DNA from: Parvularculaceae bacterium
GTDB taxonomy: Bacteria > Pseudomonadota > Alphaproteobacteria > Caulobacterales > Parvularculaceae
Assembly (NCBI GenBank): GCA_020446945.1
Contig: JAGRDS010000033.1
Location: 1-64,000, forward strand
Direction of reading: 5' to 3'
DNA length: 64,000 nucleotides
The translations under genes were made by a program, and so were the position numbers. The notes beneath the pieces are model-generated. The model searched no databases, had not been told where the DNA came from, and worked only from the letters and a program-made list of their open reading frames with translations. Of the stretch, positions 34,973-43,684 are shown piece after piece (the first letter of the stretch is position 1; each line of letters opens with the position of its first letter).

Positions 34973-35470
34973 TCAATTCAGATATTCGACAAGCTCTAGC
35001 TGGATGCCGAACGGATCAAGCACATACCAGGACATGGATGGCGGGCATGGACCGTCCTTTGAAACGATCGGTCCGGACATCGCCTTGCAGCCATGCGCAG
35101 ACAGATAGGCGATCGCCTTGTGTATGTCGTCAACCTCCATGCAAACGTGCCGCGCGCCGACATCGCAGTTTCGCGGCGCGTCCTTGCGCGCGTCGTCCGG
35201 CTTTTCGTAGGCGAACAGCTCCATATTGAGATTGTCGGCGATTTTGATCATCGCAATCTCAAGGCGCGCGCCCTTAACGTTGACATGCGCGTCCGTCCAG
35301 TCGCGGCCATCCTCCATCGCCGGGATTTCCGCGGCGTCGAACGGGCCCATGCGATAAATCAGCGACGCGCCCATCGTCTCGACATAAAATCGGACTGTCG
35401 CATCAAGATCGCTCACCGTTAGAGAAACATGGTCTGCGCGTTTGAATACCGGCTTTTCCGGGGCTTCCAT
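34973..35470 (-). CDS. VOC-superfamily metalloenzyme (glyoxalase-like)
   Basis: 165 residues. The vicinal oxygen chelate fold with two beta-alpha-beta-beta-beta modules: HVSLTVSDLDATVRFYVE at the start and DPFGIQLELVEY at the end. Metal ligands H14, E84, H108 and E159 are all present, so it should be active as a lyase, isomerase or dioxygenase. It is the first gene of the VOC-DPP-Rid-DUF885 operon, 92 bases downstream of LysR box 3. Substrate unknown. Confidence 0.85.
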   Translation of the reverse strand: MEAPEKPVFKRADHVSLTVSDLDATVRFYVETMGASLIYRMGPFDAAEIPAMEDGRDWTDAHVNVKGARLEIAMIKIADNLNMELFAYEKPDDARKDAPRNCDVGARHVCMEVDDIHKAIAYLSAHGCKAMSGPIVSKDGPCPPSMSWYVLDPFGIQLELVEYLN

Positions 35471-35561
35471 CGCTCACCCTCCCTCATCGACGGTTTAGAA
35501 ATAAAGGAGTTAGGCTAGCCCTCTTTCGCTTGCCGGCAATGCCACGCTGTTTGGTTTTATG

Positions 35562-35576
35562 TTGCGTCTGGCGCAA
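35562..35576. promoter_or_regulatory. LysR box 3 (TTGCG-N5-CGCAA)
   Basis: TTGCGTCTGGCGCAA in the 276-base gap upstream of the VOC-peptidase operon. It shares the outer arms and 15-base length of boxes 1 and 2, 12 kb away. With TAACTC (35507-35512, minus strand) as -10 box, its centre falls near -69. The arms are only 5 bp, so chance occurrence is not excluded. Confidence 0.45.
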
Positions 35577-35746
35577 TACTCGCCCCAAAGGGCGCTGATG
35601 TCGGCGCGCGGGAAAAAGGCGACCTCGATCGCCGGCGAGTTCGAGCAATTTGGACGATCGGCCAGGTTCGGAAGGCCGGGTTTGGACTGCGAGAAACGGG
35701 CGTTCCGCGATGGTCCGGTGCGATGGGTCGGCTCAATAGGCCGGCG

Positions 35747-38700
35747 TCATTTCACCTCATTCAGGGTTTCATCGTCGTAGAGGCGCCCATTTTTCATTAC
35801 GAACAGGATCGATGTCGTATTGCGGATATCGGCCCGCGGATCTTTTTCCAGGATGACGAGGTCCGCATATTTTCCTGCCTCGATCGTACCGATATCCGTT
35901 TCGCGGCCGATAATGTCCGCCGAAACGCGCGTCGCGATCTGAAGGACTTCATGCGGCGTCAGCCCGCCGCTGGTCAGCGCCTCCATTTCCCAATGATAGC
36001 CGAGCCCTTGAAACTCGCCATGGCTGCCGACGCCGATCCGCCCGCCCGCGCGATAGATATCGGCGGCGCCTTTTGCGAGTGCGGGATAAACCTGGTCGCG
36101 CGGCCGCACCCAGAAACGGCGCGTCGTTTTCTGGTCGATCACGGATTGCGGCATGAAGCGGCGGATTTTTTCCAGCGATGCGGGGTCGCGCTCGGCGAAG
36201 AATTTCTCCTGCGCCCACGGCCCGCCATAGGAAACCAGAAGCGTCGGCGTGTAGCCGATTCCCGTTCGCGCATAGAGTTCGATCACATCGCGATAAAGCG
36301 GCGTCGTCGGCATTGCGTGTTCGTTGCCGGCGAAGCCGTCGATCGCATGAGTGAGATCGAGCCCGGTGTTAAGCGCGCCTTCGGTCGTCGGGATCATGCC
36401 GAGTTTTCTGGACGCATTGACGATCCACTGCCTCTGCTCGCGATTGCCGGAAGCATACGCCTTGATATTTCGCGTGCCGTAGTGATCGCGATAAAGACGC
36501 AGCAGGTTTTCGGCCTCGACCTCGGACTGGATGTTGCTCGTCGAAAATATGCCCGCGCCGGTCGAATAGGCGCGCGGCCCGAGTATGCGGCCCGCATCGA
36601 CCAGATCCTGATAAACGAACATGTCGGAGGTGAACGCCTGCGGGTCGAGGCCCGCAGTGACGCCGTAAGCGAGGTTGAGCGGCAGGCTCCAGACCGTGTC
36701 GTCGAATACGCCGCGGCGAATATCGGTCCAGTGCGCATGCGTATCGACGAAGCCCGGCGTGATAAACCGGCCTGTCACATCGACGATATCCGCGCCGGCG
36801 GGAACCTTGACGCCGCCATTGGGTCCGACGGCGGCGATACGATCGCCGACAACGAGAATGTCGGCGTTCTCGATCGCCTCATCGCCCTTCATGGTGAGTG
36901 CAGTCGCCCCGCGCAGCAATCGCGCGCCCTGACGCACGTCGCGCTCAAACGGAACGTCCATCGGATAGGCTTGCGGCGCCGGCGTCTTCGCCGGATCGAT
37001 AAAATTCACCGCGGCCAGCGAAAGGCGGTAAAGCGTTGATCCCGCAGACCAGACGATCGAGCGTCCGCCATCGGCCCAGTCGAAACTGTCGGCGCCGCCG
37101 CCGGCGATTTTCGCATAGGCGACCGATGGCGCCTTCAAATCCAGAACGCTCATCTCGCCGCCGAGACGGGGCGCGGCGACAAGATGCAATTGCGAGCCGA
37201 GGCGCGCTAGCGCCCAGCGCCCGTCGGGGCTCACGCGCACATTTGTCGCAAATTCGATCCCGTCCACGGTCGTATCGGAGGCGACCTGCACGGCGATGAT
37301 CGCGCGCCTGTCCGCTCCGTTTTCATCGACCGAATAGACCCCATCGCCGGCGAAGAAATGAAGTCGCGCCGGCGATCCGGCGAAATGAAGATTTCCGGCG
37401 TCGGCCGAAAACAGATGATTGCCGGCGCCCATCGCCGTCGCAACGCGCTCGACGGGACCGCCATCGGCGCCGACGCGAACAATATCTTTTGCGAGAACCG
37501 GTCCGATCGCCTCGGAATAATTGTTGAGCCTGTCGTAAACGCCGCCGCGCAACGCAAAGACAAAGGCGCCGTCGGGCGAAAATACGGGGCTGGTGAACGC
37601 CGCCGCCGTTTCGGACAGGCGCGCCGGCTCGCCGCCGTCCGCCGCCGTCTTCCACAAATGTCCGCCCTCGGACGACCAGCTAACGTATGCGAGCGTTCGC
37701 CCGTCCGGCGACCAGACGGGTTGGAACGCATTGATCCCCTCCGGCGAAACGCGCTGCGGCGCGCCGCCCCCGGCCGAAAGGGGCGCTGTATAAATTGCGC
37801 CGAGCGCGGAAAAGGCGACAAGACGCCCATCCGGCGACACACGCGGCGACTGGATAATCCGCGCGTTGCGCGCGACGCCGCTTTCTTTTTGGGTCGCATC
37901 AAGCGGCGAGCCTATGTCGAGGCGCACATCGGCGCGGAAGGGAATATCGCGCGCCTCGCCGTCGCGCGCGTCAAGCTCATGCAAGCCGCCGCCATAGGCG
38001 ATCAGCACTTTCGAGCTGTCCGGCGTGAAGGAATAGGCTGGCAACAGGCCGCGCATCGGAAGTTCTTCCTGCGCGTCGCGCTGCACCGACGGCGCAAGCA
38101 CGCGATCCTCGCCGGTTTCGAGATCCCGCAATCGCAGAACGCTCGCGCCGTCTTCGCGCGCTGCGTAAGCGAGCAGGCGCCCGTCAGGCGAAAGCGCCGG
38201 GCGCATGGCGCTTCCTTGCGCGGCGACCACTGTCTCCTGCGCGCCGGTTACGAGGTCGCGGCGCATAAGCGTCCACAAGGGCAGCACGGAATTGTAATCG
38301 AACGAGCCCTGGCGCGTGGTGAAATAGAGATAGCGCCCGTCGGGTGAAGGCGCGGGATCGGTGCTGCTCATGCGCTGGGTGTAGGGAACGTCGCGCCGCT
38401 GGTCGTTCTTTGTGACTTGAACGCCGGCCCCGCCCTGCGTGTGATACATCCAGATGTCGAACACGTCCCACAGTTTTGACAGGCGCGATACGAAAACATA
38501 CTTTCCGTCTGCGGACCACGCCGGCGAGGTGAATTGATCGAGACCTTCATTAGCGGTGAGGCGGCGCGCGCCGGAACCGTCAATATTTGCGATCCATACA
38601 TTTTCCGCACCGTCGCGATCGCTGATGAAAGCCATTGCGGCGCCGTCAGGCGAAATTGTCGGCTGCGTTTCAAACGCAAGGCCGGTCAGTATCGGCTCCG

Positions 38701-38971
38701 CGCGGCCGCCTTCACGGCCGAGCCGGTAAATGTCGCCGAGCAAATCGAAATAGAGGCTGCGCCCGTCCGCCGCCGCGTCGAGCGACATCCATGTCCCTTC
38801 CTGCGTGGTGAAGCTGAGAGCGCCGGTCGTTTTAAGAGGAAGCGTGCATTGATCCGCCCCGCCCTTTTTCCGGCTGTCGCAGCCTGGCGCCGCGTAAGCA
38901 GGCGCCGCCGCAAGGAAAGCGGCGCCGAATATCGCCGCAAGGCCCCTAACGCCAGATTTCCCGATTTTCAT
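35747..38971 (-). CDS. exported beta-propeller amidohydrolase fusion
   Basis: 1074 residues with a signal peptide (1-27). Residues about 40-690 are TolB/PD40-type propeller blades (many SPDGRxLAF repeats). The C-terminal part (about 700-1074) is an amidohydrolase domain with HAH (745-747) after PGFVDT, KAYASG, and a late GSHGEF. It probably hydrolyses an oligopeptide or modified amide in the periplasm, the propeller gating access. It is the cargo gene downstream of an ECF sigma-FecR-receptor cassette, 120 bases behind the receptor. Confidence 0.88.
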   Translation of the reverse strand: MKIGKSGVRGLAAIFGAAFLAAAPAYAAPGCDSRKKGGADQCTLPLKTTGALSFTTQEGTWMSLDAAADGRSLYFDLLGDIYRLGREGGRAEPILTGLAFETQPTISPDGAAMAFISDRDGAENVWIANIDGSGARRLTANEGLDQFTSPAWSADGKYVFVSRLSKLWDVFDIWMYHTQGGAGVQVTKNDQRRDVPYTQRMSSTDPAPSPDGRYLYFTTRQGSFDYNSVLPLWTLMRRDLVTGAQETVVAAQGSAMRPALSPDGRLLAYAAREDGASVLRLRDLETGEDRVLAPSVQRDAQEELPMRGLLPAYSFTPDSSKVLIAYGGGLHELDARDGEARDIPFRADVRLDIGSPLDATQKESGVARNARIIQSPRVSPDGRLVAFSALGAIYTAPLSAGGGAPQRVSPEGINAFQPVWSPDGRTLAYVSWSSEGGHLWKTAADGGEPARLSETAAAFTSPVFSPDGAFVFALRGGVYDRLNNYSEAIGPVLAKDIVRVGADGGPVERVATAMGAGNHLFSADAGNLHFAGSPARLHFFAGDGVYSVDENGADRRAIIAVQVASDTTVDGIEFATNVRVSPDGRWALARLGSQLHLVAAPRLGGEMSVLDLKAPSVAYAKIAGGGADSFDWADGGRSIVWSAGSTLYRLSLAAVNFIDPAKTPAPQAYPMDVPFERDVRQGARLLRGATALTMKGDEAIENADILVVGDRIAAVGPNGGVKVPAGADIVDVTGRFITPGFVDTHAHWTDIRRGVFDDTVWSLPLNLAYGVTAGLDPQAFTSDMFVYQDLVDAGRILGPRAYSTGAGIFSTSNIQSEVEAENLLRLYRDHYGTRNIKAYASGNREQRQWIVNASRKLGMIPTTEGALNTGLDLTHAIDGFAGNEHAMPTTPLYRDVIELYARTGIGYTPTLLVSYGGPWAQEKFFAERDPASLEKIRRFMPQSVIDQKTTRRFWVRPRDQVYPALAKGAADIYRAGGRIGVGSHGEFQGLGYHWEMEALTSGGLTPHEVLQIATRVSADIIGRETDIGTIEAGKYADLVILEKDPRADIRNTTSILFVMKNGRLYDDETLNEVK

Positions 38972-39049
38972 CGCCCAACTCCCGACATGGTTCTTTGAAA
39001 CTGACCGCCATCTAACGCATGGAAACGGCGCGCGCGGCTGTATGCGAAT

Positions 39050-39077
39050 GTGCGGGACCGCGCCGGCGATCCCGCAC
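39050..39077 (-). terminator. hairpin after STN receptor gene
   Basis: 8-bp perfect arms GTGCGGGA (39050-39057) and TCCCGCAC (39070-39077) around a GC-rich loop, 15 bases past the receptor stop. No U-tract on the minus strand. Likely a partial terminator or message-stabilising hairpin separating the receptor from the amidohydrolase gene. Confidence 0.45.
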
Positions 39078-39091
39078 CGTATGTGGAAGCG

Positions 39092-41695
39092 TTAGAAGCG
39101 ATAGCCGATTTCAACGCCGATCGTGCGCGGCGTCAGGCGATAGGCCCGGCCCGGCAGGATCACATAGGTAAGCTCATCCGCGTTCAACAGGTTGGTCGCA
39201 TAGACCTCGATGCTGACCTGATCGATATTTACGCCGGCGCGCAGGTTGACCTTGTGATAGTCCCCTACTTCGTGAAACGTCTGGCCGAGATCGTTGTAGA
39301 ACGGCCCGACATAGGAATAGTCAGCGCGCGCATAGGCGTCATGTGTGGCGACAGTGAAATCATATTGCGCGCCGACGCTCGCCTGAATGCGCGCCGAACC
39401 CGGAAGCCGCGTACCCGCGGGGCCAAGCACCGGATTGTCCTTCGTCAGTTCCGCATCGACGTAGGAGCCTGCAACATCGAGACGAACGCCTTCGAACAGA
39501 TGAATGGTGCTTTCGACTTCGACGCCGCGCGAGCGCGCTTCGCCCGCATTGACGGTGACGCTGAACCCGCAATTGGGAATGGCGAAAAGGTCAACCGGAA
39601 TGCCGTCCCATTCGATGTTATAGGCCGCGACATTCAGCGTCATGCGCTGGTCGAACAGATTGAACTTGCCGCCGATTTCGTAACTGTCGAGTTTGTCGGA
39701 ACGCACGATGCCGGGATCGACCGGGGCGCTTGTGCCGTCGAGAAGTCCGTCATTATTGACGTCGCAAACGGCGGCCGGCGCCGGCGTCGCCGGTCTGCCG
39801 AGACGGAACCCTTGCGCCCACTGGGCGTAGAACGTCGCATTCCTGATCGGCTTGTAGTGAAGGCTCGCCTTAAAGCTTGTGCCGTCCTCGCCGGATTCTT
39901 CATGCACCTCGACGCCGCCGCCCGATAGCGTACCGCGCTGGCTGTTGTCGTCTTTGCGCGTGTAGTCGAAATAGCGCCCGCCGACCGTCGCGGTCAGATT
40001 GTCGAATATATCAAGGCTCGCCTCGCCGAATACGGCGTGTTGCTTGATGGCGAAGCTGATATCCGACCCGAACAGATCGGTCGGGTCCGTTCCGAGAAAG
40101 CCCGGCAGCAAGGCGTCGTCGCCGCCCCAGAACAGCTCGGAATTGATGAAGGTGCTGAGATCTTCGAAATAATAGCCGGCGAGAAACTGGAAAGGCCCGT
40201 CGAAATTGGAAACGAGCCGCACTTCCTGAACGACGCCGTCCTTGCCGGAATCAAACGCCTGCGGCAACGGCAATGGAACGACGCGGCCCGCATCGCGGAA
40301 CGAGTCGCTTTGCCCCTTGAACCAGGTCGACGTCGACAGCAACGACAATGATCCGAAATCATATTCCGCGACAAGGTTGGCGATATCGATGTCATCGGTC
40401 AGTTTTTCAGCGCCGCCATTCACCTGCTTCAGGAAAAAAGGCGCAGCCTTGTAACCGCCGAGCGCCGGATCGACCTCGTTATAGCCGTCCTGGGTCAGAT
40501 CCTGATGCACGTAAGTGAAGGTGAAGCTCAGCGGATCGACCGGGCGCCAGAGAGCGGACGCGCGTATGCCGACATATTCGGTATCGCCGACATTGTCCTC
40601 GTCAACAACGATCGCGCCGAATGTCGCGGCCAGCGCCGACTTCGCCGGATCGCTCGCGCCGATATTATCGACATATCCCGCATTGTCGTACTTGTACGCC
40701 GCGATGCGAAGTCCGAACCGGTCTTCGACCAGCGGCGCATTCAGGACAGCGACGATTTTTGAATTGTCGCCGCCGGCCATTCCCGAATATCCCGCTTCGA
40801 GCGAACCTTCGAATTCCTGCAAATTCGGCGCTTTGGGAACATTACGCACGGTGCCGCCCATGGAGCCGGAACCGTACAGCGTGCCCTGCGGCCCTCGCAG
40901 CACTTCGATGCGTTCAATATCGACGAGCTTGATATCCGTTGCAGACGATTGCGCGATTCCGGTCAATGGAATTTCGCCGAAATATACGCCGACCGTCGCC
41001 TCTTCGGCGTTCGAAGCGCCGATCCCCCGCATAACGATAATGTTGCGGCCGACGCCGAAATCGGACTGGGTGACGCCCGGCACGGTGTTGAGATAATCGC
41101 CCATCCCCACGAGGCTGCGGCGCGAGATATCGGCGGACGTCAACGCCGTGATCGCCATCGGCGCATCCTGAAGGCTTTGCGCGCGTTTTTGCGCAGTAAC
41201 GACGATCTCATCCTGGGCGTAAACGGTTCCATGACCGTAAATGCCGGCGGTTCCGAACAAAAATGCAGCTGCGCTGCCCAACAATGTACGCTTGATCTGT
41301 CTACCCGATTGCACGCTTGCCTCCCGGTCTGTCGCCATTTCAACACCGGAAACCGAGATGAACACCGTCCCGTTTTCCGTCAGACCGCCGGAGAACTCCG
41401 TACCTTCGAACAAGGCGTCCAGCGCCTCTTCGACCGTATACCGTCCATGAACGGGCCTCATCCCCGCCCGCTTGGCCAACTCATAAGGGTAGAGAACCGT
41501 GATGCCCGTTTGCGCTACGATTTTCCCAAGCGCCGCGCCAAGCGTCTTTTCTTCGACGTTAATGTCGAAGCGACGATTGTGATCCGCAGCGCGAGCGACA
41601 TCGCTACAGCCCGCAAAAACCGTCAGCACCAAACACATCGCGAACAACAGCGCGCGACACGTCCCACCCGAATGTGTCGGCCAGGCTATCCTCAT
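39092..41695 (-). CDS. TonB-dependent receptor 2 with STN signalling domain
   Basis: 867 residues from the ATG at 41695; an upstream GTG (41749) lies within the presumed promoter and is rejected. Order: signal sequence (1-37), secretin/TonB short N-terminal (STN) domain (42-117), an unusual internal hydrophobic segment resembling a second signal peptide (132-161, ending VYAQDE), the TonB box EIVVTA (163-168), plug and barrel. STN domains pass the ligand signal to a FecR protein, and a FecR/ECF pair lies directly upstream. The ligand is probably a peptide or amide handled by the downstream amidohydrolase. Confidence 0.92.
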   Translation of the reverse strand: MRIAWPTHSGGTCRALLFAMCLVLTVFAGCSDVARAADHNRRFDINVEEKTLGAALGKIVAQTGITVLYPYELAKRAGMRPVHGRYTVEEALDALFEGTEFSGGLTENGTVFISVSGVEMATDREASVQSGRQIKRTLLGSAAAFLFGTAGIYGHGTVYAQDEIVVTAQKRAQSLQDAPMAITALTSADISRRSLVGMGDYLNTVPGVTQSDFGVGRNIIVMRGIGASNAEEATVGVYFGEIPLTGIAQSSATDIKLVDIERIEVLRGPQGTLYGSGSMGGTVRNVPKAPNLQEFEGSLEAGYSGMAGGDNSKIVAVLNAPLVEDRFGLRIAAYKYDNAGYVDNIGASDPAKSALAATFGAIVVDEDNVGDTEYVGIRASALWRPVDPLSFTFTYVHQDLTQDGYNEVDPALGGYKAAPFFLKQVNGGAEKLTDDIDIANLVAEYDFGSLSLLSTSTWFKGQSDSFRDAGRVVPLPLPQAFDSGKDGVVQEVRLVSNFDGPFQFLAGYYFEDLSTFINSELFWGGDDALLPGFLGTDPTDLFGSDISFAIKQHAVFGEASLDIFDNLTATVGGRYFDYTRKDDNSQRGTLSGGGVEVHEESGEDGTSFKASLHYKPIRNATFYAQWAQGFRLGRPATPAPAAVCDVNNDGLLDGTSAPVDPGIVRSDKLDSYEIGGKFNLFDQRMTLNVAAYNIEWDGIPVDLFAIPNCGFSVTVNAGEARSRGVEVESTIHLFEGVRLDVAGSYVDAELTKDNPVLGPAGTRLPGSARIQASVGAQYDFTVATHDAYARADYSYVGPFYNDLGQTFHEVGDYHKVNLRAGVNIDQVSIEVYATNLLNADELTYVILPGRAYRLTPRTIGVEIGYRF

Positions 41696-41749
41696 CAACG
41701 TGTTTTCCGCCGGCCTATAACGTTTGATGCGGCGGGTAAGGATATCCAC

Positions 41750-41755
41750 AGTATA
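41750..41755 (-). promoter_or_regulatory. candidate -10 box of STN receptor gene
   Basis: TATACT on the minus strand in an AT-rich patch (41750-41790) of the 167-base gap between fecR and the receptor. It would give a leader near 48 bases before the ATG at 41695 and rules out the upstream GTG start. The patch also contains a 6-bp inverted repeat AAGCGA/TCGCTT. Whether the cognate ECF sigma uses this promoter cannot be told. Confidence 0.35.
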
Positions 41756-41862
41756 AAAAGCGATTTATTTTCCATTTTTTCGCTTGCCCCTCGAAATCTC
41801 CGCTATTTCTGCGCCCCGGCCCCCTGAATATGTGCAGTTACGATTGGCGCCGGCGTTTGTAT

Positions 41863-42879
41863 TTATGCCGGCAATGACAGCTTAACACGCTGTGCATCCA
41901 GATGCTCGACCGTCAGGCCGAAGGTCAGTTCGAGCGATTCAAATAGCGCATCGACTTCGCCGACGCGGAAATATCCGCCGACCGGCATTTTGCGCAACGC
42001 CTCGCCTTCAATCTCGATATCCATATCGGTGTAACGGCTGATATCCGCGATAACGTCCTCCAGCGGCTCGCCGGCATAGGCGAGAACGCCCTGACGCCAA
42101 GACAGTTTGCGGTTGATCTCCGATTCGGGAATGTCCTTGATCTGCTCCACACCTTTGTTGAAAAGCGCGTTCTGCCCTGCGGAAAGTTCTGCGACCTCCT
42201 CGCCGCGCCCGATGTTTTGAGCCCCGCTCGCGCGCGAAAGCGCGACGCGCCCCTCAACAACCGTCACCTCGACCGAATCATTATCGCGCAGGCGCACGCT
42301 GAACGCCGTCCCGACCGCGCGCACGACGCCATCGGCCGCAACAACGAGAAACGGTCGCTGCGCATCATGGGCGACATCGAACAGCGCCTCGCCCTTGCCG
42401 AGACGCACCAATCGCCGGTCGCGCTCAAACTCGACCCTTAATTCGCTGTCTGTGTTTAAAAGTACGCTCGATCCATCTTCGAGCGTAATCGTCGTCTGGT
42501 CTCCGACGGCGGTTGCGTAAAAGTTGTTCTGGAACTTTGCCGCGCCGGGGCGGCGTTCATAAATTATTCCGACGCCGACGATCGCGAGGCCGGCGGCGGC
42601 CGCCGCCAGCATTCTGCGCCGATTGGGACGCGGCGCGCGCGACAGCGCGGCTTCCGCGATATCGTCCAGATCCTTCAGCACTTCCAGATCGTCCCAAAGA
42701 GCGGACAATCCTGAGAAAATCTCCCTGTGACGATCGCTCTGCGCGCGCCATTTTTCGAACTCGCCGATCTCCTCATCGGAAATGCCGGCGCGCCCGAGCG
42801 CGGCGAGCCACTGCGCGGCTTCCGCTTCAATCATTTCCGCGCTCGGCAGCGGAATTACGTTCTGATCAGTCTTGTCCAT
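41863..42879 (-). CDS. FecR-family transmembrane sigma regulator
   Basis: 338 residues from the ATG at 42879, the first in-frame start that leaves the canonical N-terminus; it overlaps the sigma gene by 14 bases. An N-terminal anti-sigma domain (about 15-75), one membrane helix (90-107), a periplasmic FecR domain (about 125-225, with DGSSVLLNTDSELRV) and a C-terminal STN-contacting domain with LAYAGEPLEDVIADISRYT. It relays receptor occupancy to the ECF sigma. Sits between sigma and receptor genes as in Fec-type systems. Confidence 0.92.
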   Translation of the reverse strand: MDKTDQNVIPLPSAEMIEAEAAQWLAALGRAGISDEEIGEFEKWRAQSDRHREIFSGLSALWDDLEVLKDLDDIAEAALSRAPRPNRRRMLAAAAAGLAIVGVGIIYERRPGAAKFQNNFYATAVGDQTTITLEDGSSVLLNTDSELRVEFERDRRLVRLGKGEALFDVAHDAQRPFLVVAADGVVRAVGTAFSVRLRDNDSVEVTVVEGRVALSRASGAQNIGRGEEVAELSAGQNALFNKGVEQIKDIPESEINRKLSWRQGVLAYAGEPLEDVIADISRYTDMDIEIEGEALRKMPVGGYFRVGEVDALFESLELTFGLTVEHLDAQRVKLSLPA

Positions 42880-43462
42880 GTCGTTTCTGATATCTGACGA
42901 CGCCGCCAGGCGTTTTCTGCGCGCCATCCTTTGTCTTTGCGCCGAATTCCTCCGGCTCGTATCCGCGTTCGCGCATATAGGCGGCGCATTTGATCATAGC
43001 CGTCGCGATATGCTTTTCGACCGCGCTGACGCTGATATTCATCCGGTTTGCGATCTGTTTGTATTGCAGGCCGTCAATGCGGCGCAGCAGGAAAGCCTTA
43101 CGGCATTGCGGGGGCAGGTTCGCCACGGCGAAAGTCGCGAGCGAGAGTTTGCGGCGGCAATCGAGCCAGTCGATGGCCTCGACGCAACCGATATCGGCGA
43201 CATCGACGACTTTCGACGGATCATCCGGTATTTCCGCCGGCGAACGCCTCGTCTTTCTGATTTCCCCGAGCGCCACGTTTTTGGCGATCTCGAACAGAAA
43301 TGCCTTCGGCGCCCGGATATCGCCGCGGCGCTCGGCGGCAAACCCTCTTACAAAAGTCTCCTGCGTATAATCTTCCACGTCCTGGGCGTCCGCAAAGCGG
43401 CGGCCGAGAAAACGGCGGATCGCCGCTTCATTCTCAAGAAACGCTTTGAGGATCTCGGACAT
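42866..43462 (-). CDS. ECF RNA polymerase sigma factor, FecI-like
   Basis: 198 residues. Region 2 (about 10-75, DVEDYTQETFVRGFA) and region 4 (about 118-175, LPPQCRKAFLLRRIDGLQYKQIANRMNISVSAVEKHIATA) are clear. With the downstream FecR and STN receptor it forms a complete cell-surface signalling cassette. It carries an approximately 25-residue polar C-terminal tail beyond region 4. It probably directs transcription of the receptor and perhaps of the propeller amidohydrolase. Confidence 0.93.
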   Translation of the reverse strand: MSEILKAFLENEAAIRRFLGRRFADAQDVEDYTQETFVRGFAAERRGDIRAPKAFLFEIAKNVALGEIRKTRRSPAEIPDDPSKVVDVADIGCVEAIDWLDCRRKLSLATFAVANLPPQCRKAFLLRRIDGLQYKQIANRMNISVSAVEKHIATAMIKCAAYMRERGYEPEEFGAKTKDGAQKTPGGVVRYQKRHGQD

Positions 43463-43684
43463 GGAATCTGAAAGCCGTTCGCGGATAATTCGGACGCATC
43501 CTAGCCCTTCGACGCCGAAATATGAACGATTTCACTGCTTTAATATTTTCAGATTTCTACTGAGGTTTTTCCCGGTTGCGGCATCTTAGGGCCAGCCAAA
43601 TCGCATCTCGCCAAATCGCGTCTCGTCCGCGCAGGGCCTCCCCGACCCGTTTCCCGCGCCGAGGCTGGCATCGCCCGCCTGAAA

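Noticed and set aside
35471..35746. Small plus-strand frame at 35559-35780
   Set aside because: No ribosome binding site or family likeness; it runs over LysR box 3 and into the amidohydrolase 3' end.
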